From: Fuerstiella marisgermanici
Lineage (GTDB): Bacteria > Planctomycetota > Planctomycetia > Planctomycetales > Planctomycetaceae
Assembly (NCBI RefSeq): GCF_001983935.1
Contig: NZ_CP017641.1
Span: 744,001 to 808,000 of the forward strand
DNA: 64,000 nucleotides
Direction: 5' to 3'
This document shows positions 28,079 to 37,169 of this stretch, in pieces. The notes beneath the pieces were generated by a model. It was not told the origin of the DNA. It did not search any database and saw only the letters and a list, made by a program, of their open reading frames with translations. Position numbers and translations under genes: made by a program. Position 1 is the first letter of the stretch. Each line of letters starts with the position of its first letter.

Positions 28079-29356
28079 TTACTTCGCCAGAAGACTCGGC
28101 AGCCACAGGCTAAACGCCGGCACAAACGTGATCAACAGCAACGTGATCAGCAACGGGATCAGAAAAGGGACCGTGCCGCGAATCACTCGCTGAACCGAAG
28201 CGCCCGTCACGGAACTTAGCACGTACAGCACCAGGCCTACCGGTGGAGTCAACAGACCCAGCACCAGGTTCAGGATCATCACGATACCCAGTTGCAGCGG
28301 ATCGATTCCGAATTCCAATGCCGCTGGCAGCAGCACGGGAACAGTGATCAGCAACCCTGCGACGGGTTCGAGCAGCATTCCCGTTACCAGCAAGGCGACG
28401 TTGATGAGCAGAAGGAACACATAAGGATTGTCTGTGAGCGCCAGCATGGCTTCCGTCACGGCTTGAGGTCCCTGTTCTCGTGCGATCACCCAGCCGAACA
28501 GGCCTGCCGCGGACACGATCAGCATGATGGAACCGGTTGTGGAAGCCGTCTTCACCAAGACTCCGTGAAACGCTTTCAACGACAGTGATCGGTAGCAGAC
28601 GCTAAGAAACACAACCCACATTACGGCGGCGGCTGCAGCTTCCGTCGGAGTAAACACGCCGCCCAGGATCCCGCCCAAAATAATCACCGGCGTTAACAGC
28701 ACGGGCAATGCTGCACCAACAGCCGTTTTCAATGGCACGCGAGGAGCCGCATCTTCGTCTCGTAAAGGATTGCGCCGGGCATCCACGAAGACAAAGATGC
28801 ATAGAATGGCAGTCAACACAAACGCCGGCATCACACCCGCAAAGAACAGCGCGCCCACCGGGACACTCGCCGACACTGCATACACGATCGCGGGGATACT
28901 GGGCGGCATGATGGGGCCGATCAACGAAGACGCGCCTGTTAGCCCCAAAGCGAAGCCTTCGTCGTAGCCTCGCTTCTTCATCGCGGGAACCAGTACCGAA
29001 CCCAGCCCGGCCGCGTCGGCGATCGCTGCTCCGCTCATCCACGAAAACAGCAGGCTGCTGATTACGTTGACGTATCCCAGGCTGCCGGGAATCTTCCCGA
29101 ACAAGCACAGCAGCAAACGAAACAACCGATCGGCCAGTCCCCCCGCGTTGCTAAGGTAGCCGGTCATAATGAACAGTGGCACGGCCAGCAGCGGGAACGA
29201 ATTCACCGACGCCATACAGCGCTGCAGAGCGACTCCCAACGTGATATCCGGAGACCACGCCACGTACACCAGGCATGGCAGCAACATGCTGATGGCAACC
29301 GGAACGCGGATGAACAGCAGCACCAGCATCGCAATCACTAACGCCGCCAGAATCAT
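28079..29356 (-). CDS. dctM: TRAP transporter large permease (DctM)
   Basis: A 425-residue membrane protein with about 12 helices, from LAALVIAMLVLLFIRVPVAIS to the final LLLITFVPAFSLWLP. GLTGASSLIGPIMPPSIPAIVYA and the later repeat VLGLLTPPVGLVLYVLSSVTG are the signature loops of DctM. It carries the Na+-driven translocation path for a carboxylate-type substrate delivered by DctP. Its ATG at 29356 overlaps the dctQ stop by four bases, so the two are translationally coupled; a longer upstream extension in this frame is only the shadow of dctQ. Confidence 0.94.
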   Translation of the reverse strand: MILAALVIAMLVLLFIRVPVAISMLLPCLVYVAWSPDITLGVALQRCMASVNSFPLLAVPLFIMTGYLSNAGGLADRLFRLLLCLFGKIPGSLGYVNVISSLLFSWMSGAAIADAAGLGSVLVPAMKKRGYDEGFALGLTGASSLIGPIMPPSIPAIVYAVSASVPVGALFFAGVMPAFVLTAILCIFVFVDARRNPLRDEDAAPRVPLKTAVGAALPVLLTPVIILGGILGGVFTPTEAAAAAVMWVVFLSVCYRSLSLKAFHGVLVKTASTTGSIMLIVSAAGLFGWVIAREQGPQAVTEAMLALTDNPYVFLLLINVALLVTGMLLEPVAGLLITVPVLLPAALEFGIDPLQLGIVMILNLVLGLLTPPVGLVLYVLSSVTGASVQRVIRGTVPFLIPLLITLLLITFVPAFSLWLPSLLAK

Positions 29357-29955
29357 TCGCCCCGCTCCAGTTCCAGATGAAAGCCTTCTTCTTCGACGAT
29401 CGCGTTGTGCACCGTTGGTCGCCCCGTGGCCAGCACCTGCAACAGGTTGACGATGGAATGAACGGCCATCATCAGCAATCCGATTCCCACCGCGCCATAC
29501 CACCAGCTCATCGGAATCCCCAGTGACGGCGATCCCACTTTGCCCACGTACCAGACAAATCTCATTCCACCAAACAGCAGCAATAAGCACGTCCCGGCCA
29601 CGATAACGTGGCTCAAACTTTCCAGCCACGCCTGGCCACGGATACTCAGCCGGTGCGACAGCACGTCAACCGTGATGTGCCTGCCTTCGCCCATAACAAA
29701 CGCTGCCGCCATGAACGTCATCCAAATCAAAGCCAGTCGAGCCACCTCTTCGCTCCACGAAAACGGCGCGCCGAAAAAATAACGAGCGAACACCTGAGCT
29801 CCCATTGTGCTGACAATAAGAAACAGAAACAGCGCCGCTAAAGTCTGCTCGGCAATACTCATCCACCGGGCGCACTGCGCAAACGGTGGAGCGTGCACAG
29901 TGCCACTGTCGGACGCAACTGTGGCGGCGGTCTGGTTGTAATCCGATTGGTGCAT
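29353..29955 (-). CDS. dctQ: TRAP transporter small permease (DctQ)
   Basis: A 200-residue protein with four helices. RYFFGAPFSWSEEVARLALIWMTF is the DctQ family signature, with GEGRHITVDVL between helices. It partners DctM in the inner membrane. The start at 29955 is an ATG that begins the normal family N-terminus; earlier in-frame codons cross the intergenic repeat. It lies 157 bases after dctP and overlaps dctM, giving the common order dctP-dctQ-dctM. Confidence 0.93.
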   Translation of the reverse strand: MHQSDYNQTAATVASDSGTVHAPPFAQCARWMSIAEQTLAALFLFLIVSTMGAQVFARYFFGAPFSWSEEVARLALIWMTFMAAAFVMGEGRHITVDVLSHRLSIRGQAWLESLSHVIVAGTCLLLLFGGMRFVWYVGKVGSPSLGIPMSWWYGAVGIGLLMMAVHSIVNLLQVLATGRPTVHNAIVEEEGFHLELERGE

Positions 29956-30003
29956 TGCTGATTGAATTCGAATAGGGAAATGCGCGGTCTGTGTAGGGAT
30001 CTT

Positions 30004-30063
30004 ACCACGGAGGGCACTGAGAATACGCCGTCCGGAACTCCGTGTTCTCCGTGCCTCTGTGGT
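30004..30063. repeat. Dispersed inverted-repeat element, copy 1
   Basis: The left arm from ACCACGGAGGGCACTGAGAA pairs with the right arm ending CGTGCCTCTGTGGT around a short GC-rich centre. It lies in the dctP-dctQ gap. A second copy with the same ends is at 59071-59142. The form is that of a small non-coding palindromic repeat. Confidence 0.7.
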
Positions 30064-30112
30064 GAAACTGTTCGACGTTGCGGCATTCTGGTAAACGACG
30101 GACGGGGTGTTC

Positions 30113-31129
30113 TTATTCCGGCTCTGACGTAATCTGGTTGTACAGCTCACTGAACGCATAGCCGCTTGAAAAGTATTCGGCTGCTCGCTTGCGGAAGGCG
30201 TCGACGTCGACATCTTCGACAATCTGCATTGTGCCGTCCTTGCGCCATTCTTCGATGAGCCATTGTTCGTCCTCGACGGTGCCGCGGTAGACATCTTCGC
30301 CGAGTTCTTTGACCACCTTCATTAACGCCGCCTGCTGGTCAGTGTCCATTCTTTGCCACGTGCGTTCATTCATTAAAATCTGAATCGACGACTGAATGTG
30401 TCCGCTTAAATTCAGGCACTTTTGCACTTCGTGAAAGCCCATCGCCTTGATAACGGGGACGGGGTTTTCCTGGCCGTCCGCGATCCCCTGCTGCAAAGCC
30501 AGATAGACTTCGCCGAACGAAATCGGCATCGGGCTGGCTCCTAAAGCGGCGCCTGATGCCTGCCACACGCTGGCTCCTGGCATTCGCAGACGAAAGCCGT
30601 CCAGGTCGGTCGGATTGCGAATCGGAATGTTCGAGGTGATGTGCCGTGAGCCATACGCCCAGGTATCCAGCACGCGCACGTCGAAGCGTTTGCGAAGTTC
30701 GTCCCAGTGCGGTGCCATGTCTTCGCCGCGAGCCGTCTCCAGCATTTGATCCAGATCGCGCGACGCGTACGCGGCATCCAGAACTCCCAGCGGCGGATGC
30801 CACATCGCCAGAAACGAAGGGCCCGAAATCGCGAGGTCCAGTTCTCCAGCGACAAGCTGTTCCAACAGTTCGGCTTCGGTGCCCAGTTGAGCGGCCGGGT
30901 ACACGGTCACATCCAGATCGCTCGTGACCTGCTTCAAGCGTTGGGCCAAATGAGCGGTCCCGTAAGCGTGCGTGGGCGAACTCACTTCATAAACGTGAGC
31001 CATCCGAAGCCGCAACGGCTTGTCGCTGGCCTCTTCCGACTGACACCCGGATAGCAACAGCACTAACACGAGGACCGGTGAGACAACCGAACGATGCAGC
31101 ATCCAGTTTGGCAGGCGTGTTCGGTTCAT
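30113..31129 (-). CDS. dctP: TRAP transporter substrate-binding lipoprotein (DctP)
   Basis: A 338-residue binding protein. The N-terminus MNRTRLPNWMLHRSVVS plus LVLVLLLSGC is a lipoprotein signal with Cys as the acylated residue. LRMAHVYEVSSPTHAYGT, YPAAQLGTEAELLEQL, GSRHITSNIPIRNPTDL and LRMPGASVWQASGAALGASP follow the DctP/SiaP order, including the conserved Arg in GFRLRMPG that binds the substrate carboxylate. The exact acid (sialate, gluconate or other) is not visible. The ATG at 31129 is chosen over an earlier one because it begins the lipoprotein signal. Confidence 0.92.
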   Translation of the reverse strand: MNRTRLPNWMLHRSVVSPVLVLVLLLSGCQSEEASDKPLRLRMAHVYEVSSPTHAYGTAHLAQRLKQVTSDLDVTVYPAAQLGTEAELLEQLVAGELDLAISGPSFLAMWHPPLGVLDAAYASRDLDQMLETARGEDMAPHWDELRKRFDVRVLDTWAYGSRHITSNIPIRNPTDLDGFRLRMPGASVWQASGAALGASPMPISFGEVYLALQQGIADGQENPVPVIKAMGFHEVQKCLNLSGHIQSSIQILMNERTWQRMDTDQQAALMKVVKELGEDVYRGTVEDEQWLIEEWRKDGTMQIVEDVDVDAFRKRAAEYFSSGYAFSELYNQITSEPE

Positions 31130-31283
31130 GCACCAGGCTTTCGGGGTTGTCGGGGAAAACGTCGACTGAGCACCGTACAGAGTCAACAGGCTATGAGCAA
31201 CGAATGCGAGAACTACAATTGAAGGCACGGACATTTTGGGCTTCGTTACCAACTTGAGGTGCAAGTGTAACGCATTGTGGAAC

Positions 31284-31994
31284 TCATTTCCGCTTCACAA
31301 GCATCTCGTGCGAAAGCGCCAGCAGGTCCACGGCGACATCGGCGACGATGGTGCGGCCTTTGGTGAGCCATGCGGCGGCGAAGGCCCAGAGGACAATCCA
31401 TTCGCCCCAGAATAAAAAATTGTACTCGTTTAGCCAGTGCTTCCATGCCTTCGGCAACAGCAGCAAATAGGCGCCCATCGCCATCATACTCAGCAGGATC
31501 ACGATGCCGCTTGTGCGGTAGATGAAGTTGCGTTCGGCCACGTGAGGTGTCTCGTCTTCTTCCGCAGTGCCAGGTCGTGGAAAGTGAAACAGCGAATAAA
31601 CGGCCAAAGTCAGAAAGAACACGCCGCCGCTGACCGAATGCAGATAGCCGGCGATGGTCTTCTGGACCAGTGGATCGCTGTTCGGATCCAGGGGACAAAG
31701 CGCAATGCCGAGTGCTGATATGCAGCCGATGTTAGCCGTCCAGTCTTCGAGGCGGTCCTGGCCTCGATAGCAGAACAGAAAAATGCCGATGCCGCACAGT
31801 GTGCCGACAAACACGTCGCGTAAACCGGTGTGGTAGTAGCTGCTCATGTTGTCCTGGAACTCAATCCCCAGCAGCCAGCCGCCCGGGCCCAGGACCACGG
31901 GCAGCAGCAAACCGCTCATCCCAATTGCTCGTCGAATCCCAATGTACGACAGCACCAGCGAATGCGTTTTCTGCGGCAGATCCGGGATCTTCAC
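31284..31994 (-). CDS. Multi-pass membrane protein, unknown (DUF998-like)
   Basis: A 236-residue protein with about six to seven hydrophobic helices. EFQDNMSSYYHTGLRDVFVGTL near residue 45 and the spacing of helices resemble DUF998-type proteins, but I am unsure. No catalytic motif is seen. Its ATG at 31994 overlaps the stop of the upstream kinase gene (ATGA), so the two are translationally coupled, suggesting that the kinase and this membrane protein work together. Confidence 0.75.
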   Translation of the reverse strand: MKIPDLPQKTHSLVLSYIGIRRAIGMSGLLLPVVLGPGGWLLGIEFQDNMSSYYHTGLRDVFVGTLCGIGIFLFCYRGQDRLEDWTANIGCISALGIALCPLDPNSDPLVQKTIAGYLHSVSGGVFFLTLAVYSLFHFPRPGTAEEDETPHVAERNFIYRTSGIVILLSMMAMGAYLLLLPKAWKHWLNEYNFLFWGEWIVLWAFAAAWLTKGRTIVADVAVDLLALSHEMLVKRK

Positions 31995-33103
31995 GAGGCG
32001 GTTCCGCTAAGCAGATACCACGTGAGTTCAAAGAGCATGCACAACATAAACCCGAGCAGCAGCCAGAAGGCAGATGTGGCGTTGAATGCCTTGCGGTTAC
32101 TCGAATGCAGCAGTCGGGCGAGTGCTGTGGTCTTGTAAACGGACACCTCCTGTCCCAACAGATGGGCTCGCAGATCAGAAACCATTTCGTCCATTGTGGC
32201 GTAACGATCGTCTGGTTCTTTCAATAACGCTTTCAGGCAGATCGCATTCAGTTCCGGATAGACGGTGCCTCGTGGCATGACGTCGGCGGGAGCTCGGACG
32301 GGGTCTTCCAGAATTTTGCGTTTGATCTCCTTAAAATTGCGCCCCGACATGAAGCTTTTGTTTGTGAGGATTTCGTACAGAATGATCCCCATGTTGTAGA
32401 TGTCGGTCCGCCCATCCACGTTGCCGGTTTCTCGCGCCTGTTCGGGCGACATGTAGAACGGCGTCCCCTGAACATCGCCGCGCCCCGTCAGCCGGCCGGA
32501 CACTGTCTTCTGACCGGATCGCACAAGAACTTCCACTTCATCGGTGTCGTCCATGTCCCAGACCTTGGCCAGTCCCCAGTCCAGCAAAGTGACTTCTCCG
32601 TACTCACCGACCATAATGTTGGCGGGTTTTAAGTCGCGATGAACGACTCCCATGGTGTGAGCGTACGCCAGGCATTGGCCCACTCGGATGAGCACACTGA
32701 TGAGCTGATCGAGCGGGTACTTTTCTTTCGTCGCCTTGTCGCCTTCGGAGATCCGGTCCATGATGTCGCACAGGTCACGGCCGCCGAGCTTCTTCATCGT
32801 AAAGTAGACGTTGCCTTCGCGGTCACGACTGATTTCGTAGACCGGCACCGTAACGGGGTGCGGAATCTGAGCCGTGACCCGAGCCTCGCGCAAAAAGCGT
32901 TTGCGATAGACTTCCAGATTCGCGAGCTGCGGCAGCAGCGTCTTCATCACCACGACTCGGCCGAGGTTTTCATCGAAGCACGTTTGCAGCATCGCTTCGC
33001 CGCCCTGGGTCAGCGGTTCGAAATCGCGATACCGCATGAAGCCATTCTTGACGTGCTGCGGGAGGTCCTGATCCGTTTCAGAGAGCGTGATCTGCTTGGT
33101 CAC
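31991..33103 (-). CDS. Membrane-anchored serine/threonine protein kinase
   Basis: A Hanks-type kinase of about 370 residues. VVMKTL supplies the ATP-binding Lys, HRDLKPANI the catalytic loop, LDWGLAKV (DWG in place of DFG) the metal-binding motif, and GTPFYMSPEQA the activation-segment end. A single C-terminal helix (FWLLLGFMLCMLFELTWYLL) anchors it. The start is uncertain: GTG at 33103 begins the credible domain, while GTG at 33184 would add 27 low-quality residues. It overlaps the next membrane-protein gene by four bases. Confidence 0.87.
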   Translation of the reverse strand: MTKQITLSETDQDLPQHVKNGFMRYRDFEPLTQGGEAMLQTCFDENLGRVVVMKTLLPQLANLEVYRKRFLREARVTAQIPHPVTVPVYEISRDREGNVYFTMKKLGGRDLCDIMDRISEGDKATKEKYPLDQLISVLIRVGQCLAYAHTMGVVHRDLKPANIMVGEYGEVTLLDWGLAKVWDMDDTDEVEVLVRSGQKTVSGRLTGRGDVQGTPFYMSPEQARETGNVDGRTDIYNMGIILYEILTNKSFMSGRNFKEIKRKILEDPVRAPADVMPRGTVYPELNAICLKALLKEPDDRYATMDEMVSDLRAHLLGQEVSVYKTTALARLLHSSNRKAFNATSAFWLLLGFMLCMLFELTWYLLSGTAS

Positions 33104-33539
33104 GATGGCGTCGTCTTGAATTGAAGGATGGCTGGTGCGGCAACGCTTTGGAGAAGGGCCCCGTCGGTTCCCGTGCTGACTCACGGCCGCATTTCAGAAG
33201 ACTAGGCACTTCCCCCACGGCTGTACAGCGCATTGAGGATAACCCGGGCGATCCGGCGCGTACGTTTCGCTGCCGTCGAAGTGGGGAACGGCGGAAGCAC
33301 TATACGACTGGTGATTATCGGGGCGGGGAACTGCCTATGCCCTATGCAGAAATAACGTCAGCAACGTCACCACGCGTTTCTTTTAACAGGGAGTTATCGC
33401 GGTCGGCACGTACGGCAAGGATCGACGATCTTGTGCTGATTTAAGCGATCTATGGTTCGATGTCACCATTCGTGAGTCGCAGGATGCAGCCTCAACGCAG
33501 TGACTTCGAGTATTCCCTCACTCAAAAGGCGTCATTGGC
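33104..33539. other. Divergent intergenic region
   Basis: This 436-base gap separates the minus-strand kinase from the first plus-strand gene of the signalling island. I see no RNA gene, repeat or clear terminator in it. Both promoters should lie here, but no confident -10/-35 pair was found. Confidence 0.45.
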
Positions 33540-35084
33540 ATGCATCGACAACTAAATATCCTTCTGATCGAAGACGATGAAGCATTTGCTTTGTTGGTCA
33601 CCCGAACACTCAAACGGCTGAAAAGCCAGCACGAAGTTTGCGCCGTTACACGACTAAGTGACGCAATTTGCCAGTTGGGTAATCGCAAGTTCGACCTGGT
33701 TCTTACGGACCTGAGCCTGCCCGATGCCGTCCGGCTCGAGAGCGTGCGAACTGTCCGGGCCGCTCATCCGGAACTGCCGCTGGTTGTGCTGACGCTGTTG
33801 GAATCGTCGGAGCTGATTTCGGAGGCATTGCAAACCGGGGCGCAGGACTTTATCGTCAAAGATTCGATGACGCCGGAGTCGCTGGAACGGTCGATTCAAA
33901 ATGCGGTCGAGCGGCAGAAGTTGGTGGCAGAGAACACCGTTTTGATTGAGAGGCTGAGATCCCAGCAGCAGGAACTGAACGGGAAGAACGCTCGGCTGAA
34001 GCAACTGATTGAGACCGCTCACCGATTTGCCGACAACGTATCTCACGAATTTCGAACGCCGCTGACTGTGATTCGCGAATACGCCGCGCTCGTCCGCGAG
34101 GGACTGCTGGGCGAAGTTAACGAGCAGCAATCGGAATTCATGGATGTCATCATCTATCGAGTCGACGACCTGAATCGAATGGTGGATGATATGCTGGATT
34201 CCAGCAAGCTGGAAGCAGGCATCATGGGAACCTACCGGGTTTCGACGGACGCTGCTGACATTATCCGATCGCCGCTGGAAGGGCTGCAACTGAAAGCTCA
34301 GGTTCGGGGTGTGAAACTAAGCTGCGACATTGCCCCCGATTTGCCTCGCGTGTATTGCGATCCCGAGAAGGCTGGCCGAGTTGTCACAAATCTCGCCGCC
34401 AATGCGATCAAGTTTACGGAAGACGGTCAGGGCCACGTGCATGTCGAGATCCGGCCCAAGCTGGACGACGGTGACGTGGAAATCAGCATTTCCGATAATG
34501 GCCCGGGTATCAACCCAGACGACTTAAAAAGAATGTTCAAGCGGTTCCAGCAATTGGGGACTTGTACCCAGTCAAGTACTAAAGGTTTCGGCCTGGGCCT
34601 GAACATTGCTCGCGAACTTGTTGATCTCAACTACGGAACGATCGCCGTCGAGAGCAAAGTGGAATGTGGCACGACCTTTCGATTTACCGTACCTGTCGAC
34701 AACTGGCCAGAAATTGTCAGCCGCTATTGCAACCGTCTGTCGGTAGCGTCTGAAAATTCGCGTGTCGCAGTAGTACACGTTGCTGCGGTCGGCGATTTTA
34801 CGGAGGCGGGTTGCCGTGACACAGAATCGTTCTGGCGGTTCACTCAACGGCAGACCGACTTGATCCGGCGGTTAGGATCCAGCGATTGGGTTCTTCTGGT
34901 GGCTTGTGGTCCAGACGAAATTGAAATGGTGATAGATCGCTTTCGGTCGGAACATGCGGAAGTCAGTCGCAATCGGCCGCTGCCTCTTCCAGCGCTGGAG
35001 TTTCAAAATTCAGGCTGTTTCCTCGCCAGCGATGTTCAGACAATCCAAGAGGTCGCATGCCCCGAGGCGGAGTGCCTTGTTTGA
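33540..35084 (+). CDS. Hybrid receiver-histidine kinase with degenerate cyclase-like C-terminus
   Basis: A 514-residue cytoplasmic signalling protein. Residues 1-125 are a receiver with phospho-acceptor Asp near 56 (LVLTDLSLP). A coiled coil leads to HisKA (SHEFRTPLTVI, His near 168), then HATPase with NLAANAIKF, DNGPGI and GFGLGLNIA, ending near 400. The last 110 residues contain RQTDLIRRLGSSDWVLLVACGPDEIEMVIDRF, which looks like a GGDEF-type fold without the GGDEF signature. Such a tail is unusual. It is the first gene of a plus-strand run and has no membrane helix, so input must come from another kinase or from protein contacts. Confidence 0.86.
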   Translation: MHRQLNILLIEDDEAFALLVTRTLKRLKSQHEVCAVTRLSDAICQLGNRKFDLVLTDLSLPDAVRLESVRTVRAAHPELPLVVLTLLESSELISEALQTGAQDFIVKDSMTPESLERSIQNAVERQKLVAENTVLIERLRSQQQELNGKNARLKQLIETAHRFADNVSHEFRTPLTVIREYAALVREGLLGEVNEQQSEFMDVIIYRVDDLNRMVDDMLDSSKLEAGIMGTYRVSTDAADIIRSPLEGLQLKAQVRGVKLSCDIAPDLPRVYCDPEKAGRVVTNLAANAIKFTEDGQGHVHVEIRPKLDDGDVEISISDNGPGINPDDLKRMFKRFQQLGTCTQSSTKGFGLGLNIARELVDLNYGTIAVESKVECGTTFRFTVPVDNWPEIVSRYCNRLSVASENSRVAVVHVAAVGDFTEAGCRDTESFWRFTQRQTDLIRRLGSSDWVLLVACGPDEIEMVIDRFRSEHAEVSRNRPLPLPALEFQNSGCFLASDVQTIQEVACPEAECLV

Positions 35085-35251
35085 CAACCGCGACAAAACT
35101 TCTGTCCGGATGATTCGGCTGTTCAGAAATCTCAAAACGTTCCGCCACGACTCATCGCAAACGTTTCCGTCCAAACCTGCAACGGTTGTTGCGTCATCAA
35201 GAGCAACTTCCGACAACTCGGGCAGCCAGGCCGCCCCAACGAAACTCCATC

Positions 35252-37129
35252 ATGCCAGATTCAAAAAAACATTGGCTCAACGCTCTGCTGACGGTGGCGA
35301 CACGCCATCGTACCCTAACGGTGGCCCTGAATACGATTGCGGTGGCGGTTGTTTCATTGCTGTTCTACCTGTACGCCAGCAATATGGACGCTCAACGCGT
35401 TCAACTGGAGTTCGAGCGGGAGGCTGACCGAGTTGCCAATCGCCTGTCCGATAATCTGGAGGTTTATAAGGAAGTCGTTCATAGTATTAGTAGTTTCTAT
35501 GCCGGCAGCGAGAACGTTTCGCGGTCCGAGTTCAATAAGTTTGTCCGTCGTGCCCTGTCAAGGCACGACGGAATTCACGCATTGGAATGGGTGCCAAAAG
35601 TACCTGCCGCCGACAGAGAACTGATGGAACAAACGGCGCGGAACGATGGCCTCACAGGCTTTCACTTCCAACGTTGGGAAGGCAAGGAGGTGTGGGTCGC
35701 TGAGGATTCGCATTGGGCGGACAACTATTTCCCAGTGTTCTTCATGCAGCCGCAAGCTGGTAACGAGGGAGTCTGGGGCATCGATCTTGGCTCCAATTCG
35801 GTTCGTCGTCAGGCACTGGAAACGGCAGCATCCACTGGTCAGGCAGTTGCCACGTCCGGCATTCAGTTGGCTCATGAAACCGGGACGCGAGCAGGCTTCT
35901 TACTGTTCGTTCCGATCTATCAAAGTGGCACCGATTACGATCAAGCTGCTAAGCGACAGGAGAACCTGTTGGGGTTTGCCCTAGGCGTGTTCCGTATCGA
36001 TGACATCGCTAACGATGCCGTCGAAGGAAATAACACTCAGGGGCTATTGCTTCAAATCACCGAGGATGCCGGCCACGAGGTGTATAGCTCAACGAACTCC
36101 AGCCCTGATGAGTCGCCGGCCAGTCGCTTCCGGTACTCCAGAGAGCTGAGTTTTGCTAGCCGGGGGTGGCTGTTGAATTTTTCCAGCAGCCCGTCGTGGG
36201 ATAAAGCCCGCAGTGTTGCGTTGGGCCTTCCAATAATTCTGGTCGGAAGTCTGGTGGCATTGCTGCTCGGGTTGCTGCTATGTCAGGTGATCAACCGCGC
36301 CAAGCGTGTTGAGCAACTCGTCGGTGAACGAACAGCCGAACTTGAGACGGCGAATCGCGTGGTCCGACAGCACAGCCAAAGTCTGGCGGAGGCCAAGCAT
36401 GTGCTGGAACAGAGCAATCAACAACTCGAAGAGTTCGCCTACGCGGCTTCTCACGACCTTCAAACACCTCTGCGTGGCGTCTCCAACTTTGCCGCTTTTC
36501 TTCAGGAAGAATACTCCGACACTCTGGACGAAACGGCCAACGGCTATATCGATCGGATTATCAGCAGTGCCGATCGCATGCGACAGTTGATACTGGATCT
36601 GCTCGAATATTCTCGCGTCGAATCGAAGATCGACGGACTCTGTTCCGCGTCGCTGAACGACGTGTTCGACGACGCGGTTGAACTGCTTCGAACAGAAATC
36701 GAAGCCGCTGACGCCGTCGTCACCCGTGACGATCTTCCTGTGGTGGCCTGCGATGCCAAACAAATGGCACAACTATTTCGTAATCTGATTTCGAATGGTC
36801 TGAAGTACCGAAGCGACCGCCCACCGGAGATTCATGTTGCGGCAACCGATGGAGACGTTTGGTCGATCGACATCCGTGACAATGGAATCGGAATCGAACC
36901 ACGTTTTCATGACCGAATATTTGACATTTTCCGGCGTCTGCATACTCAACAGGAATACAGCGGCACAGGCATTGGTCTGGCTCTTTGTCGAAGGATTGTG
37001 CAGCGGCATAGCGGCACCATTTCCGTGGAGTCCGCACTGGGGGAAGGAAGCTGTTTCTCATTCACGATTCCCAAAACGCAGGTCAAGTCGCCCGTCGAAG
37101 ATTGCCGCCCGGAACTGACTTTCGCCTAA
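35252..37129 (+). CDS. CHASE-domain sensor histidine kinase
   Basis: A 625-residue membrane kinase. Helix 1 is near residues 20-42. A CHASE sensing domain covers about 75-230 (FVRRALSRHDGIHALEWVPKV is its core, with GIDLGSNSVRRQAL and GFLLFVPIY later). Helix 2 is near 322-345. HisKA (SHDLQTPLRG, His near 400) and HATPase (NLISNGLKY, DNGIGIEP, GTGIGLALCRR) follow. CHASE domains bind small extracellular ligands such as cytokinins in plants. The ATG at 35252 was chosen for its normal N-terminus. It is followed after 40 bases by a binding-protein gene. Confidence 0.9.
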   Translation: MPDSKKHWLNALLTVATRHRTLTVALNTIAVAVVSLLFYLYASNMDAQRVQLEFEREADRVANRLSDNLEVYKEVVHSISSFYAGSENVSRSEFNKFVRRALSRHDGIHALEWVPKVPAADRELMEQTARNDGLTGFHFQRWEGKEVWVAEDSHWADNYFPVFFMQPQAGNEGVWGIDLGSNSVRRQALETAASTGQAVATSGIQLAHETGTRAGFLLFVPIYQSGTDYDQAAKRQENLLGFALGVFRIDDIANDAVEGNNTQGLLLQITEDAGHEVYSSTNSSPDESPASRFRYSRELSFASRGWLLNFSSSPSWDKARSVALGLPIILVGSLVALLLGLLLCQVINRAKRVEQLVGERTAELETANRVVRQHSQSLAEAKHVLEQSNQQLEEFAYAASHDLQTPLRGVSNFAAFLQEEYSDTLDETANGYIDRIISSADRMRQLILDLLEYSRVESKIDGLCSASLNDVFDDAVELLRTEIEAADAVVTRDDLPVVACDAKQMAQLFRNLISNGLKYRSDRPPEIHVAATDGDVWSIDIRDNGIGIEPRFHDRIFDIFRRLHTQQEYSGTGIGLALCRRIVQRHSGTISVESALGEGSCFSFTIPKTQVKSPVEDCRPELTFA

Positions 37130-37169
37130 CTATCCCCCTTCATACTTACCGCCCCAGGGAGCACCGAAC

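Noticed and set aside
33121-33444. 107-codon plus-strand frame between the kinase and the hybrid kinase
   Set aside because: Composition is unlike the neighbours and no domain or start signal is seen.
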